The position numbers and the translations under genes were made by a program. The notes beneath the pieces were generated by a model. The model was given only the letters and a program-made list of their open reading frames with translations. It ran no database searches and had not been told where the DNA came from. A stretch of 64,000 nucleotides of DNA from Paraspadella gotoi (Eukaryota; Chaetognatha): positions 10,039,458 through 10,103,457 of the forward strand of contig CM119267.1 of assembly GCA_051294375.1 (NCBI GenBank), written 5' to 3'. Positions within the stretch are counted from its first letter, which is position 1, and every line of letters begins with the position of its first letter. This document shows, in pieces, positions 1-10,926 of the stretch.

Positions 1-1716
1 CTGTAGACTAAATAGGTATATGAAGTAGGTCGATAATACCTACTTTCTCATCTCATGTAGTGGTCAGTCTGGTGATGATAAAAGGCCGTTCATTAACTGA
101 GACAGACCTTTCTTACACTAGTTTTAACAACCATTATCGGAATTTACCTAGCTTTATTTATTAAGTAAAGTTAGCTAGTGATACTTATTGCTTTTAAAAA
201 TAAAAAATGAAATATTTTCGCCGACCGAGGTTTTGGCTTCAATTTTTTCACGAAATACGACACAAGACAAGACAAGACAATTTTTCTTCAAATTAAGATT
301 CAATCAAACTAGGTTCATACAGTTTTTTCCTCAATTTTTTTTCTTTTTTTTGTGTTTGACATAAGAAAGAAGGTATTGATTAATTTGTTCTGAACTATTC
401 AATCGTTCTGTTTAAACTGTAGTTAATAAGTTTTATTATAATTTAACACTAGTTTAGACTTGCAGTAAAATAAAAAATGATGCATCAGTTAGACCGTGCA
501 GCAAGCCTTTTACCAGATCCTAATTTATTTTCTTATGAACAACATCACTCATTCAGGGTCATCACTAAATTTTCCACCAAAGAGTCAAAATATCTAAACA
601 AAAGGAAAAAAAAGTTTTGTTTACCTATTTCCAGCATAAATTTTTACATATACTTCTTATTTATCTCGGCCATTTATAAATCCATACTAATGCCATAATA
701 AGTAAATATAATATTTTTCCCCTTAGTTTATTTTGTTTGATACATATCCACAAAGCAAAAATTACTTCCTTACTTGATCAATAATATATGCAATCTAGCT
801 ATCTAATAAAAAGCAAGACCAAGCAGATTCAAAATTTTTGCTTAAATTTTTTTATGAAATGCTGTTTTAGATTTGTATCTGTTTTAAAAACAGTAAAATT
901 TCACAATTTCTTGGAAAAATAATTTACTCATGGCATCAACGTAATAATTACGCCATTTTACCATCACTTTTGTCAGCTTTTGATATTTACTAAAAGCAAA
1001 GACTCAGATTTTGAAAATATTGTTGGTTTTAATCTAAATTCGACAGTTCTCTAGTAATAAAGGCGAAAATTTAAGCCAGAAAGAGCTAAAAAATTATAAA
1101 AAGTTTGGGAAAATATAATTATGAATTTTAATCATTTTTTATTTTCTTTCAGTTTTTAAAGTTTAATATTGAGTATTTTGAATTTATTTCTAATAAGTAC
1201 TGTTAAATATTATCCTTTTCATACTTATTCTTCACAAAATTTAGGAATAACTTTTAATAATTATTTTATCAAAAAACTAATAATCATCTTTATATTTTTT
1301 ATATTATATAATATTATATTATTAATAAAATTTATTAAAAATAAAACGTTTAATAAAAAATATAAAGTTTACATTAAATATATATTTCAAAATTAAATCA
1401 AGTATTGATTTAATCATTATTTTATTTAAAAAATCCTTTAAAATTAATTTCACAACTAAGATTACGATCAAAGAAAAATTGCAAAAGTACTCGATCACTT
1501 GGAAACTCTGGAGTTTTCCTTTCCGATCAAGTTTTTTCAGGTTTATCAGTCCTAACTTCTTCTACAGACAAAAAAGAACCTATAAAAATGAGTCGTGACC
1601 CTTCATCTGGTGTAGTTAAAAATTTGGGTAACACTACTAAACAACCTTTAAACCATTTTTAATCCTAAATTATCCCAATTATTTTATATGTAATGCAGCG
1701 AAATTTTATTTTTTAC

Positions 1717-1948
1717 CGACCGGGGTTTTAGCGTTTTTTAAAAAACGATTTAAAAATATTTATTTAAAAAAAAAAAAATTTAAAAATTGAATTACTTTTA
1801 TTTTCGCCGACCATGGTTAGGGAAGTGTTAGGGTTAAGAGTATTTTAGGGTTAGGGGTGGTTAGGGTTAAGAGGGATTAGGGTTAGGGTAATTGAGATAA
1901 TATTTNNNNNNNNNNAGTTTTTTAAAAGACGTTAAAACCGCGGTCGGC
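1717..1948. mobile_element. Short inverted-repeat element containing degenerate TTAGGG repeats
   Basis: The left arm begins CCGACCGGGGTTTTAGCG near 1717 and runs to about 1748. The right arm at 1916-1948 is its reverse complement with a few mismatches, ending CGCGGTCGG. Between them are a second CGCCGACC end (about 1806), several TTAGGG/TTAGGGGTG/TTAAGAG units at 1818-1890, and a 10-base gap. This resembles a non-autonomous inverted-repeat element that carries a telomere-like array. Confidence 0.5.
1906..1915. other. Assembly gap (10 N)
   Basis: Ten undetermined bases inside the telomere-like inverted-repeat element; the internal repeat array may be longer than shown. Confidence 0.99.
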
Positions 1949-2883
1949 GAAAGTAAAATTAACTCCGTAAAGGCATCAGGGAGCATCAGCACGATGATCT
2001 CTGATGGTCTGGTCACTCGGTAGAAGAAAAATAACAGCAAAAAATGGCAGTTATGGAATATTGGGGGCTTATTTTTCACTATTGATTTTTTAAAGCCTTT
2101 TCTGCTAATTTAAATTTTTTTTGATAACCCTGTGTGAGAAAATCAATTTGATTCCTGGATAACACATCGTGGGAAAACAATCAACCATGGAAACGAAATA
2201 ATTTGTCGCTTCCATCTCGGTCGTCGTCAATTTCAGTTCTTTCTGACGTGACCAGAATTGCGTGCAGATGCCGCGTCAGATTTTTTATCTTGTGTTTCAG
2301 TCGTTTCTATTGCACCAATCAACGTTGAAGTTCTTCAACAAGGACGCCAACCAAAGCAAAGAACCAATCCAAGTTCCGTTCTTCATTTAATTTTGTCCTT
2401 ACCTTTTTATGCACTTTTCGGGAATTTCGTTGACTATAGAATAAATCGTGTATTTATGCTAAATTCGTCATGCTGGTACTTACTTCATTACTTCATTAAG
2501 TCTAAGAAGAACTGCCATAATTTGACGACGACGACAGTAAACTCGCTTTACTATTCATTAGTATTTTATGACATAATTGTACTAATTTCATATAAATTTT
2601 AATTTTTTAAAATCATTGCTAGGTTTATTCTTTTCTTAAGAATAAAATTTGCACCTAAAAAAATTTTCTTGTCGCCACCTAAACTCCTTTTTTTTATTTT
2701 CATAGGAAAAGCTCCGTTTTATTCAATCTTAACTAAAAGCACGTTTGATGCTTTTTCGTAAAATTAACTGTTATGAAAATTTTAGATTTTTTTTTGTCGA
2801 AAACTTGACGAAATAGCTAGAGGACTTCATCTTCTTTCTACATGGATCTTCATGCCCAACGTTTTTTAAAAAAAATCAAATAG

Positions 2884-5800
2884 ATGTTTCAAAAATCTGG
2901 TTGGACGATGAGATTCAAGTTTGCGACCATTATAAAACTTTTAGGGAGTTTTTGCGTACTCGCGTGCCTTTGGAAGATAAGTCGACCACGAGATGGGAAA
3001 CCTTTCCAACCCCCCGACCACGATCACGATGAGCGTAAGTCACCTGTGCTCAAATTTGTGTGCAAGTGTATTTTTGTTGTCTAGTACACTAGTGTCTATT
3101 GTCTATGTGTGACTCAGAAAGAATTTCATTTGTTCCATTTTCTTAGAAATATTGATTTACCATTAATCATTTGTCACTCCATGAAATTTTAAAATTGACT
3201 ATTCTCATATTGTTTAAATATGAAATTTAAATTTTGTCCTATGTACATTATATTTTATTGTTAAATATTAAAATTCTAATTTCATCGCATATGTTTTTTA
3301 TCTCCAGCCACAGAATTGCGACTGGATAGCGTTGAAGTCTCGGATGCATGTATAGAGTTATTGAACTATGATTATCCCGGAAACGATATTAATGATTTTA
3401 CAGTCGACTCTAAAAACGAATGTAAAAAATCTTGCGAAGAGAGAAGCAACTGCGTCGGTAAGTTTCTGCATCTTTATACTTTTTACACTTATAAAATTTT
3501 AAAGTTTTTAATGATTACCATAACGATATAATTGCAGACAAGGAATGACACATGCACACTGGTACAATAATGACAATAATGGCTTTCTGAATACATATAA
3601 TTTTTCTCTCAAAGCATATCCGACCTTTTAAAATAAAATTATTTAGGAAAACGTAAAGAAAGAGAACAAGTTTTTTTTTCACTATCATTGTTTTTTTTAT
3701 TTATTTCTTCTGTAATTTTTGCAATGCTCGATTAATTATTGTATTTCTTTCGAGGCTTCTCCTACGTCACAAGAACCAATTTATGCTGGTTGAAGTCTAA
3801 ACTGGGAAAAAAACGTTATGACGCTGGCGTCGTTTCAGGCAGTTGCCTAAAACAAGGCAAGAAACGTGAATCATTATGTATCATTAGTCGATAAAAAAAT
3901 TTAACGTCTGATAGTCAACATATTTTGTTGTAGTAATACACATGTTAATCCTTTAAAGGGTACCAGCTTTTCTCTGAAAGCACAGATTCAGTTACCAGTC
4001 GAACGACCGCGATGCCAAGTTCAAGTTGGTTGTTTGACTACGGAATTCCAACCCCTAACTCCACTTGTAAATTGTAACCTTTTTATTTTAATATTGTTTT
4101 AGAAACGACTTTAAGTCTAAGCTCTGCTGGGTCAGCGAACCTTGCCATGCACCGCTCCGTCATCGCATCTTCGTTTTATAATAAGACAGAAAGCCCAGCT
4201 AGGTTGGTGGACGGTGTTTATCAATCGTCCTATATGGATCCTTGGTTGGGCTTTCATTCAGAAAATGAAAACAATCCCTGGATTCAAATTGATCTTGGCA
4301 GTTCTTATCATGTTGCAATGGTTGAGGTAAAAACTCAAATTTTTTGGTTATTTTTTTATTTCTGAAAATTTTTATTTTTTATAAATTTGAATTACGAACT
4401 AATTAATTATTTAATTCTTGCAGTTCTTTTTACATCAATTATGTACCATGTTTTTAATTTTATTAATTTTAATTATAAGTAATTTGAAATAGCAAATATA
4501 TGTAGAAACAAAAAAAATTATTTAGTTCAATCCCTACAGATTTACAATCGAATGTCTCCATATGAAGATGCTCGGTTCCGCCTCTTTCCATTTGAAGTGA
4601 GAATTGGCGACAAAGTGGACGGAGTTCAAAATCCAACCTGTACTCCAAAGCCTATTGACTTCAAAGATCGGTCTTTGGCGCCAAATCCTGTCGTTGTGTA
4701 TTGCGCGAAGTCAAAGGGCAGATACGTCATGGTCAGAATTCTTAAAAGGACGTTTCTCAACATCTGCGAAGTTAAAGTATTCGAGGGTAAGTAACATTTT
4801 GGTAATTAAGTTAAGAATTATGAAAATATTTTTAAGAATATACCAAAAAAATAGTATCGTGGTCAATGACCACTGGTCATACGGATATAGCACGATTTGA
4901 TTTTTAACAAACTTCTAATAATGAGCAGTAATTCCAAAATTGCGATTGTAATGAACTAAATTTAGCTTTTTAAAAATGATCATAAATAAAATTAAATCCT
5001 TAGTTATTCAACTAAATTACATTATAGTTATAAACAATCAATTGAGATTCAAGTGAGTTAGAATCAGTCATAGCACCATTTTTGTTAGTTGGAATTAATC
5101 AATCAATCATCATAATTTATAATATATAATAAGTCACAAATGATTTTATTTAATTATAAGTTATCTGATTTGCTACGTAAATTATGGCTGACAGTCGCGA
5201 AATTTATTTATTTAGCTTGTACTAAATGTAGCTTGTATTAAATGAATGCACAATTTTTTGAAAATCACTTTATTTTATTTTTTTTTTTTTTTTGGTTTAT
5301 ATAACTTTTCCTTCCTACGAAGTACAATACATGTAAATCGCTTTTTTGCTTTTTTGTGTAAAGCGATGCAAGTGAAGATCTAGTGGGTGCAGACAAAAGA
5401 GCAAATTTCAATAAAAGTAATGGGAAAATGCTCATAGTAGAAAAAGTAAGAGACAAATCCTCGTAGTAGTAGCAAAGTTACAAAAACAGAAAAAAAATTG
5501 AAAAAAACAAAAATTAAAGCTATTGAAAAAAAAATTTTCAGGGGGTAAGTAAATCGCTAAAGCGATTTAAAAAAAATTAGTTTAAGTATATTCTATTAGA
5601 GGACAAAGACAAAGGGACATTCAAAATAAACTTTATCTGCACTCATTAGATCTTCACTTGTACCTGCTCTTTAATAAAATAATAATTTTTTTTTTTGAAA
5701 TTATATTTCTTATTTAATATATAATATATCCAAATAAAAATAATATTATTTTGATTTATAAAATATTTTTGCAAGTAGCAAAATGTTATTAGTGCTGCAG

Positions 5801-8800
5801 TAACAGTTCAGTTTAAGCCCTTGAAAGTGATTTCCATGTATTGGCTCAGCCACTGGTATATTTGTTGTTCACTTTTTGCTTACGAATATTCGACCTATAG
5901 GAAAAAGCTATACCGGAAGATCTTGCAGGCCTCCCATCCTGGATCCTTTTTCAAGCGAAATGAAAATTCATTTCAATCCTTTGCGGAAACAGAAATGTTC
6001 GGCCGAACGTGATTGGGTAATATTAAACAAAAACAAAAAAAAAAAAGTTTAAGCAAACAATGTCGGATCTGCCTACGATAATTAAGCGGTTATCAGCTAA
6101 TCAGATGATAAATGACGATAGTTCTATCAATTTGTGATCTTAACTGATCATAACAGATTTTACCATACCAAACCAGTAATACAAACAAATCATTTTTTAA
6201 CTATTATTTTTTTTTAACCTGCATCATTTTTTAATTTGCATCATTTTTTCAACTCGCATCATTTTTTTAACTTGTATCATTTTTTAAACCTGCATCATTA
6301 AATTTGCATCATTATTTCAACTTGCTTCATTTTTGCAACTTGCATCATTTTTCAAATTGCACAATTTTTTCACATTAATTAATTAAATAAAATAATTATG
6401 AGTAAGCATATATAATAAAAATTCAAGTCAACTTGACTTTGGTTTTTTTCATGTAAACTCATTTCCACTCGCACGATTCCATCGAAATTTTAGATACAGC
6501 TTCATCACTCACATTCCTACCCACAAATACAATTTCATCTCAATCTATCCATCCAATCCTGAGTAATTGGAGTTTTTTGCTAAGGGGGACGGATGGACAG
6601 ACGGACTTCATTTTTTTGGTATATTTTATTATAATTTGATGTTCTGACATGATTTAAGTGAATGCCTGACCAGATTGAGGGGGCGGACCGATGGACCGAC
6701 AAAGTGGATTATAGACTCTATAATATAGAGTCGGGATCTGCTAATAAGCAGATCCGACTAAAAATTAAATACATAAGCTTATTTTTGTGTTCACTCGTCG
6801 CTTATTTACAGATCTATGTTCATTCCGGGAAAATTTACTTCCACTCTGATTTCTTCAAAGCGCATCCCGAGGGCCACTGCGACGTGACGCCCATTTTGCG
6901 GGCCTCGGAGATGCAAGTCAAACTCGGCAGAGCTTTGAGAAACGTCGAAAACGGTACCGAAATTCCGTCTGACTCTTTCTTCGCTCATTGCGTCGACAGG
7001 AATTCACAACGGTTCAAATCCATCTTCGCGTCTGTGAAGAGAGATGAAATGAAGGTTGCTGCATGGAAAAAAGCATGGATGAACGCCAAGGGTCTTCCGA
7101 AACGTGGTCCTGATGCTCGTCCCCCGGACATTGTGATGATCGGTCTTGATTCAATGGCACACAATGCATGGAAACGCTATCTGCCTCAAGCCTACGGAGT
7201 CCTGATCAAAAAGCTCGGGGCCGTCCCTATCAACGGTTATAACATCGTTGGCGATGGAACCCCTCAAGCGTTGCTGCCTATGTTGACAGGTCAATTGGCG
7301 GGTTTTTTTTTTTAAATTTCGGTCTGTAGGTATAAAGTACATCAAATCCTAATTACTATAACTAGGTATGACGGAACGAGAACTTCCGGAAGCAAGACGG
7401 GGACGTATTGCGGCAAAACCCGTCGATGATCATCCGTGGATATGGAGAAACTTTTCGCAAAGGGGATACGCGACCGCTTTTGTAGAAGACGGTCCGGAAA
7501 TGGGAGCTTTTAATTACAGGTTGGTTCAATTATATGAGATCATAATTGATTATTAACTAAATCTGAAGCATTATTACAGTAATGGTTAGAAACCTAATGA
7601 AATAAAAACTGACATATTTGTAATAAACTATTACGATCTAGGATGCATGGTTTTAAAGAACAACCAACCGATGTGTATGGAAGAACTCATTTTATGGCTG
7701 AAAAAAAATTTAAGGATTTTTTTATATCAAAGACACATCATTGTGTCGCCGGATTACATCGATACACCAGTGGCTTTATAAATCTCATACGTGAACATTT
7801 TCGCGTACTGCCGGAAGTCCCGAAGTTTCTTTTTATGTTTTCAGGTTATTACCTATTTTGGTCCTAGGGCATAATAATGATGATGATTATGATAATGATT
7901 ATGTTTTTCTTTCTGTTCTCAGGAGATTTCACTCATGGCAGCAATGATGTGGTAGCGTCTCTGGACGACGATCTTCGTGACTTTTTTCTAGAACTCAAAG
8001 CCGAGAGGCGACTTGAGAACGCCGTTCTAGTCGTATTCGCAGATCACGGCGCTCGCTTCAGTAAGATGCGTCAGACGGAGCAGGGCAAAATCGAGGAGCG
8101 CATGCCACTTTACGCCATTCGTTTTCCCGACTGGTTCCGCCAGATGTATCCTAAAAAGTTTGAGTCTTTTGTAAAAAACGCAGAGGACGCGCTGGTCACG
8201 CCTTTCGACGTTTACGCCACTTTTCGTCACATCCTTCAGATTGATCAGGACAAAATGGAAATTCCGCACTTCAAATCGCATCGCGGAGTTCGGGGCATAT
8301 CTCTCTTCCAACCGATTTCCACCGAACGCCTTTGCAGCGACGCGGACATCGAGCCTCACTGGTGCGCCTGCTTGCGGTGGAAGCCTATGCACACGAGAAA
8401 CACGCTCGTGCTGCACGCCGCATCCAATTTTGTAAACTTCTTGAACGGTCTAACGGAAGCCCACCGTTCAAAATGTGCCCTTCTTCGTCTCGGCAAAATC
8501 CTCTCCGCGGGAAAGTTCGAAACCGACAGAAAGATGCGAAAGTTTGTCAAGACTAAAGACGGAGACGGATTTGAACCGGATCTCAGCGGGAATACCAAAC
8601 AGACGATAGTGACAGTCCAGATTAAGGTAGAGACGCTGCCCGGTCATGGGCTTTTTGAATGCACTTTAAAGGTTGAGAATGGAATCGTTACTGTAAACTC
8701 GAATGAGATTAGTCGAATCAATCAATATGGTAATCAACCAGCTTGCGTGGCAGCTGATCATCCATATTTAAGGCGATTTTGCTATTGTTTGGATCAGAGT

Positions 8801-8830
8801 CTGAATGAGACGTCAAGTTCCATGTTGTGA
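2884..8830 (+). CDS. DUF229 (alkaline phosphatase/sulfatase-fold) protein with N-terminal membrane anchor, PAN-like segment and FTP lectin domain; nine exons
   Basis: Exons: 2884-3034, 3308-3457, 4103-4326, 4540-4786, 5901-6016, 6812-7289, 7366-7519, 7642-7844, 7923-8830. All junctions are GT/AG with matching phases and give 876 residues ending in TGA. The start ATG directly follows an in-frame TAG. Residues about 13-30 form a hydrophobic anchor after a basic N-terminus. Residues 65-99 look like the first half of a PAN/Apple module (DYPGND, four cysteines). Residues about 102-258 are an F5/8-type C, fucolectin/tachylectin-like domain (NLAMHRSV, LVDGVY, WIQIDLG, VEIYNR). From about 262 onward is DUF229: ILDPF, then GLDSMAHN (D409, S410), GYNIVGDGT, GDFTHGSND and ADHG (D615, H616), the metal/nucleophile-type motifs of the alkaline phosphatase superfamily. 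Substrate is unknown; an extracellular or luminal site is inferred from the anchor. The junction between exon 2 and 4103 is the least certain part. AATAAA occurs at 9271. The model is by eye; no transcript was seen. Confidence 0.88.
3539..3630 (+). pseudogene. Possible decayed or mis-sequenced exon completing the PAN-like module
   Basis: A good acceptor (ATTGCAG) ends at 3538, 81 bases after exon 2's donor. The frame starting at 3539 reads TRNDTCTLVQ then stop; a cysteine in that setting resembles the end of PAN/Apple domains. In the phase left by exon 2, however, the same exon hits TGA at its fourth codon. Either the exon is broken here, or a base is wrong, or it is not used and exon 2 splices straight to 4103, which also fits the phase. 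Confidence 0.25.
4103..4786 (+). other. F5/8-type C (FTP/fucolectin-like) domain encoded by a phase-1-flanked exon pair
   Basis: The two exons 4103-4326 and 4540-4786 encode about 157 residues. Typical discoidin/FTP marks are the NLA start, the VDG motif, a W-x-x-DLG strand, the V-E-I-Y-N-R strand formed across the splice junction, an RIGD turn, and paired cysteines in the second exon. The pair is entered in phase 1 and left in phase 1, so it can be added or removed without shifting the frame. FTP domains generally bind fucose or other sugars, often with calcium; binding by this one is inferred. Confidence 0.85.
5373..5657. mobile_element. Inverted-repeat (MITE-like) element in a DUF229 intron
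   Basis: The arm 5373-5394 (GTGAAGATCTAGTGGGTGCA...) is repeated in reverse complement at 5636-5657 with two mismatches. The pairing continues outward less well (AAAGAGC on one side, GCTCTTT on the other). The interior is AT-rich with no coding content. It lies in the intron between exons 4540-4786 and 5901-6016. Confidence 0.45.
6213..6372. repeat. Minisatellite of about 18 bp (TTGCATCATTTTTTCAAC-like), about nine units
   Basis: Units of the form TGCATCATTTTTTAAC(T/C) follow each other with small length changes through the intron between DUF229 exons 5901-6016 and 6812-7289. There is no coding signal. Confidence 0.75.
6711..6759. repeat. Two adjacent perfect or near-perfect palindromes
   Basis: The first pairs GACTCTAT with ATAGAGTC around a short loop. 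The second pairs AGTCGGGATCTGCT with AGCAGATCCGACT, with one extra G. They lie about 50-100 bases before the acceptor at 6811 of the main DUF229 exon. Confidence 0.6.
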
Positions 8831-9292
8831 CCTGCGGCGCGGGGCAATTCTTTTCACTTTGTTTTCACGTCTGACTTGGTGTCCGGTATTTTTTTCTTAT
8901 TTAAATCGTGCCTATAATTTTCGCTTTACTTAATAACTAGGCTAAGTGACATTTATGTAGGCTAGTAGAATTATTATTTCATACTTGTCTAAGTCTTCGC
9001 TGATAAATTTGTTTAAATTATTTTTATGAAATAGAATTTTTTATTTGAAAAAACATTAAGAATTCACTTACGGCTATTGGCTATGATCATGAGTGCTTTG
9101 AGTTTGAGCTTCAGAAGTTCATTTTTAATTGATTTTTCCCCTTTTTTTGTCATTCAACCAATTTATTAATTTTTTTATCGTTAATTAATAAGAAACTTTT
9201 AGAAAAGATTTATGAAATTTTTTTTAATGCAAATTTGCATACTTTAAAAATGTTTTAAATTATCTAATATAATAAATGCATGGCTTATTTTT

Positions 9293-9510
9293 ACATTCGC
9301 CGACCCGGATTTTGCGGTCGGTTATTTATTTTTCTTTTTTTATGAATGACGTAGAGAAATCTCGTTGCGCAAAATTGAAAAAAAAGATACTGGTAAGGGT
9401 AGAAAAAGTTTTTATTACAAATTTCATTTCAAAAATTCCCTGAAGTAACCCTAAACCCTTACTACCCCTAACCATAACCACCCCTAATCCCTAACTACCC
9501 TTTATCCAAT
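9293..9510. mobile_element. Element end CGCCGACC with a degenerate CCCTAA (telomere-like) block
   Basis: TTCGCCGACCCGGATTTTGC at about 9296, followed by GCGGTCGG, matches the ends of the element at 1717-1948. About 130 bases further on, 9448-9505 carries CCCTAAACCC, CCCCTAACC, CCCCTAATCC and CCCTAACTACCC. The opposite end is not obvious. Confidence 0.45.
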
Positions 9511-9591
9511 TGCTAACCGTTTAAAAAAATAACACGAAAATATTATTTTTCCTTTCCTTTCTTTGTTTTTCTATGTACAAAGAATTTTATT

Positions 9592-9804
9592 AAAAAACAA
9601 ATTTCGAACATTTTTCGGCTTCAATGTAAACCTTCATCAGCGCAAAAACTAATTGATTTATGAAAAAAATATTTTTAAAGACTTTGAAGTTTGAAGAGAG
9701 AGAGAAAGAGTCAGTGAAAATATTTGTTTCACAAATCAATTCTTTTTGCACTGATGAAAGCTTACATTGAAGCTGAAACATGTCCAAAATTTGTTTCTTT
9801 TTAA
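9592..9804. mobile_element. Foldback/MITE-like inverted repeat with arms of about 85 bp
   Basis: The arm at 9592-9680 and the reverse complement of 9718-9804 align along their length with scattered mismatches. Shared words include GGCTTCAATGTAA and AATTGATTT. The loop is only about 37 bases and contains GAGAGAGA. No frame of note is present. Confidence 0.65.
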
Positions 9805-10926
9805 AACGTGAACATAAACAGTAAAGTTACCCAAGATTCTGATGAATTTGAATGTTAAAGTTTAAACAAAACGATAAAAAGGTATTACAGCTAAAATCCG
9901 AAACCGTGGGTAGACGGTAGAGGACGGTATGTAACGTGGTTTTGCCCCAAAGTTAAAGTTAACATGAGGCCTTTTGTTTTGAAAACCTTGTCCTTAAATT
10001 AATATTAATTAATTAATATTGTTTCACTCAGAATTAGCTTAATAGCGTAATTAATTTTTTTTGTCGATTGAAAGCTAAAGTCTTAGCAAATAAATGCTGA
10101 AAAGCTGAGATTTGAATTTACAATGGTTAAGAGCTGCTTTCTTAACTTGGAACTGACCGCCACTGACACTGTCCTTAAAATGTATAGAAAAATCATGGTT
10201 ATTTTTGGTTACTGACCAGGACATTCAGAAATGAACTGGGTTGTCGAAGTTAAATGGCTATACTTCATTGTACTTCATTCTATTCTTTCCCTAGTTTCAT
10301 TTATTAATAACAAGTACTAGTTTTCATTAGTAGATTTTCAATACAATCCGGACAGTTAAATACATTTTTTCAAAATTTTACAGCGTCATGTTTCAATTAA
10401 AACATCGAAAATATTTATAAACCTTATATTTAAAACTTAAAGATTTTAATTTTAATTACGGTAGATTTTTTGGGGAAATGAAAAAGTTTGTTTTTAAATA
10501 TTTAAACTTAAGAAAAGAGAGTTAAACAAAGTACAATATGCATACTATACGGTTTTTATATAAAATATCTGAATACTTTTATTCTGATCACAGCAAAGGT
10601 TTTGTTAAAACGTAGTAAAGGTCATAATTATAAAATAATAATTTCATAAAACTATCACGGCCAAGTAGAAATAAAATATACGCAGACAGACATATTTTTA
10701 TATCGCGAATTAATTTATTTACATTATTTGACACACTTTCTGAGATCCCCAGTTCATGGCATTCTATGCCATTTCTTGCTCAAGGTTCGAACCATCTAGA
10801 CGAATGTCGTATGAGTGTAGTTTACCTGGAATCAAATGTTCAATAATGTTTATTCAATATTCATTAGCTTTATTTAAAAACATTAATATTGACTAATGAC
10901 GAGGGTTGTTAAATTTTAATCAATAT

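Larger units (their letters stand above)
1..2883. other. AT-rich intergenic DNA upstream of the DUF229 gene
   Basis: No convincing gene. The small open frames at 477-698, 1169-1396 and 2258-2602 are low-complexity and match nothing I recognise. The stretch contains two dispersed-element ends (near 213 and 1717), a telomere-like block and a 10-base gap. A promoter for the downstream gene presumably lies just before 2884, but I cannot point to a defined element. Confidence 0.5.
8831..10926. other. Intergenic region between the two convergent genes
   Basis: Holds the probable 3' UTR of the DUF229 gene (AATAAA at 9271), a CGCCGACC element end with a CCCTAA-like block, a long inverted repeat and AT-rich unique DNA. 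AATAAA on the minus strand at 10874-10869, 53 bases past the LHFPL stop, is a likely poly(A) signal. No other gene seen. Confidence 0.6.

Noticed and set aside
5821-6012. 63-codon frame starting MKVISMYWLSHW
   Set aside because: It overlaps the DUF229 exon 5901-6016 in another frame; the exon's frame encodes the conserved ILDPF segment.
8027-8416. 129-codon minus-strand frame
   Set aside because: Shadow of the last DUF229 exon.
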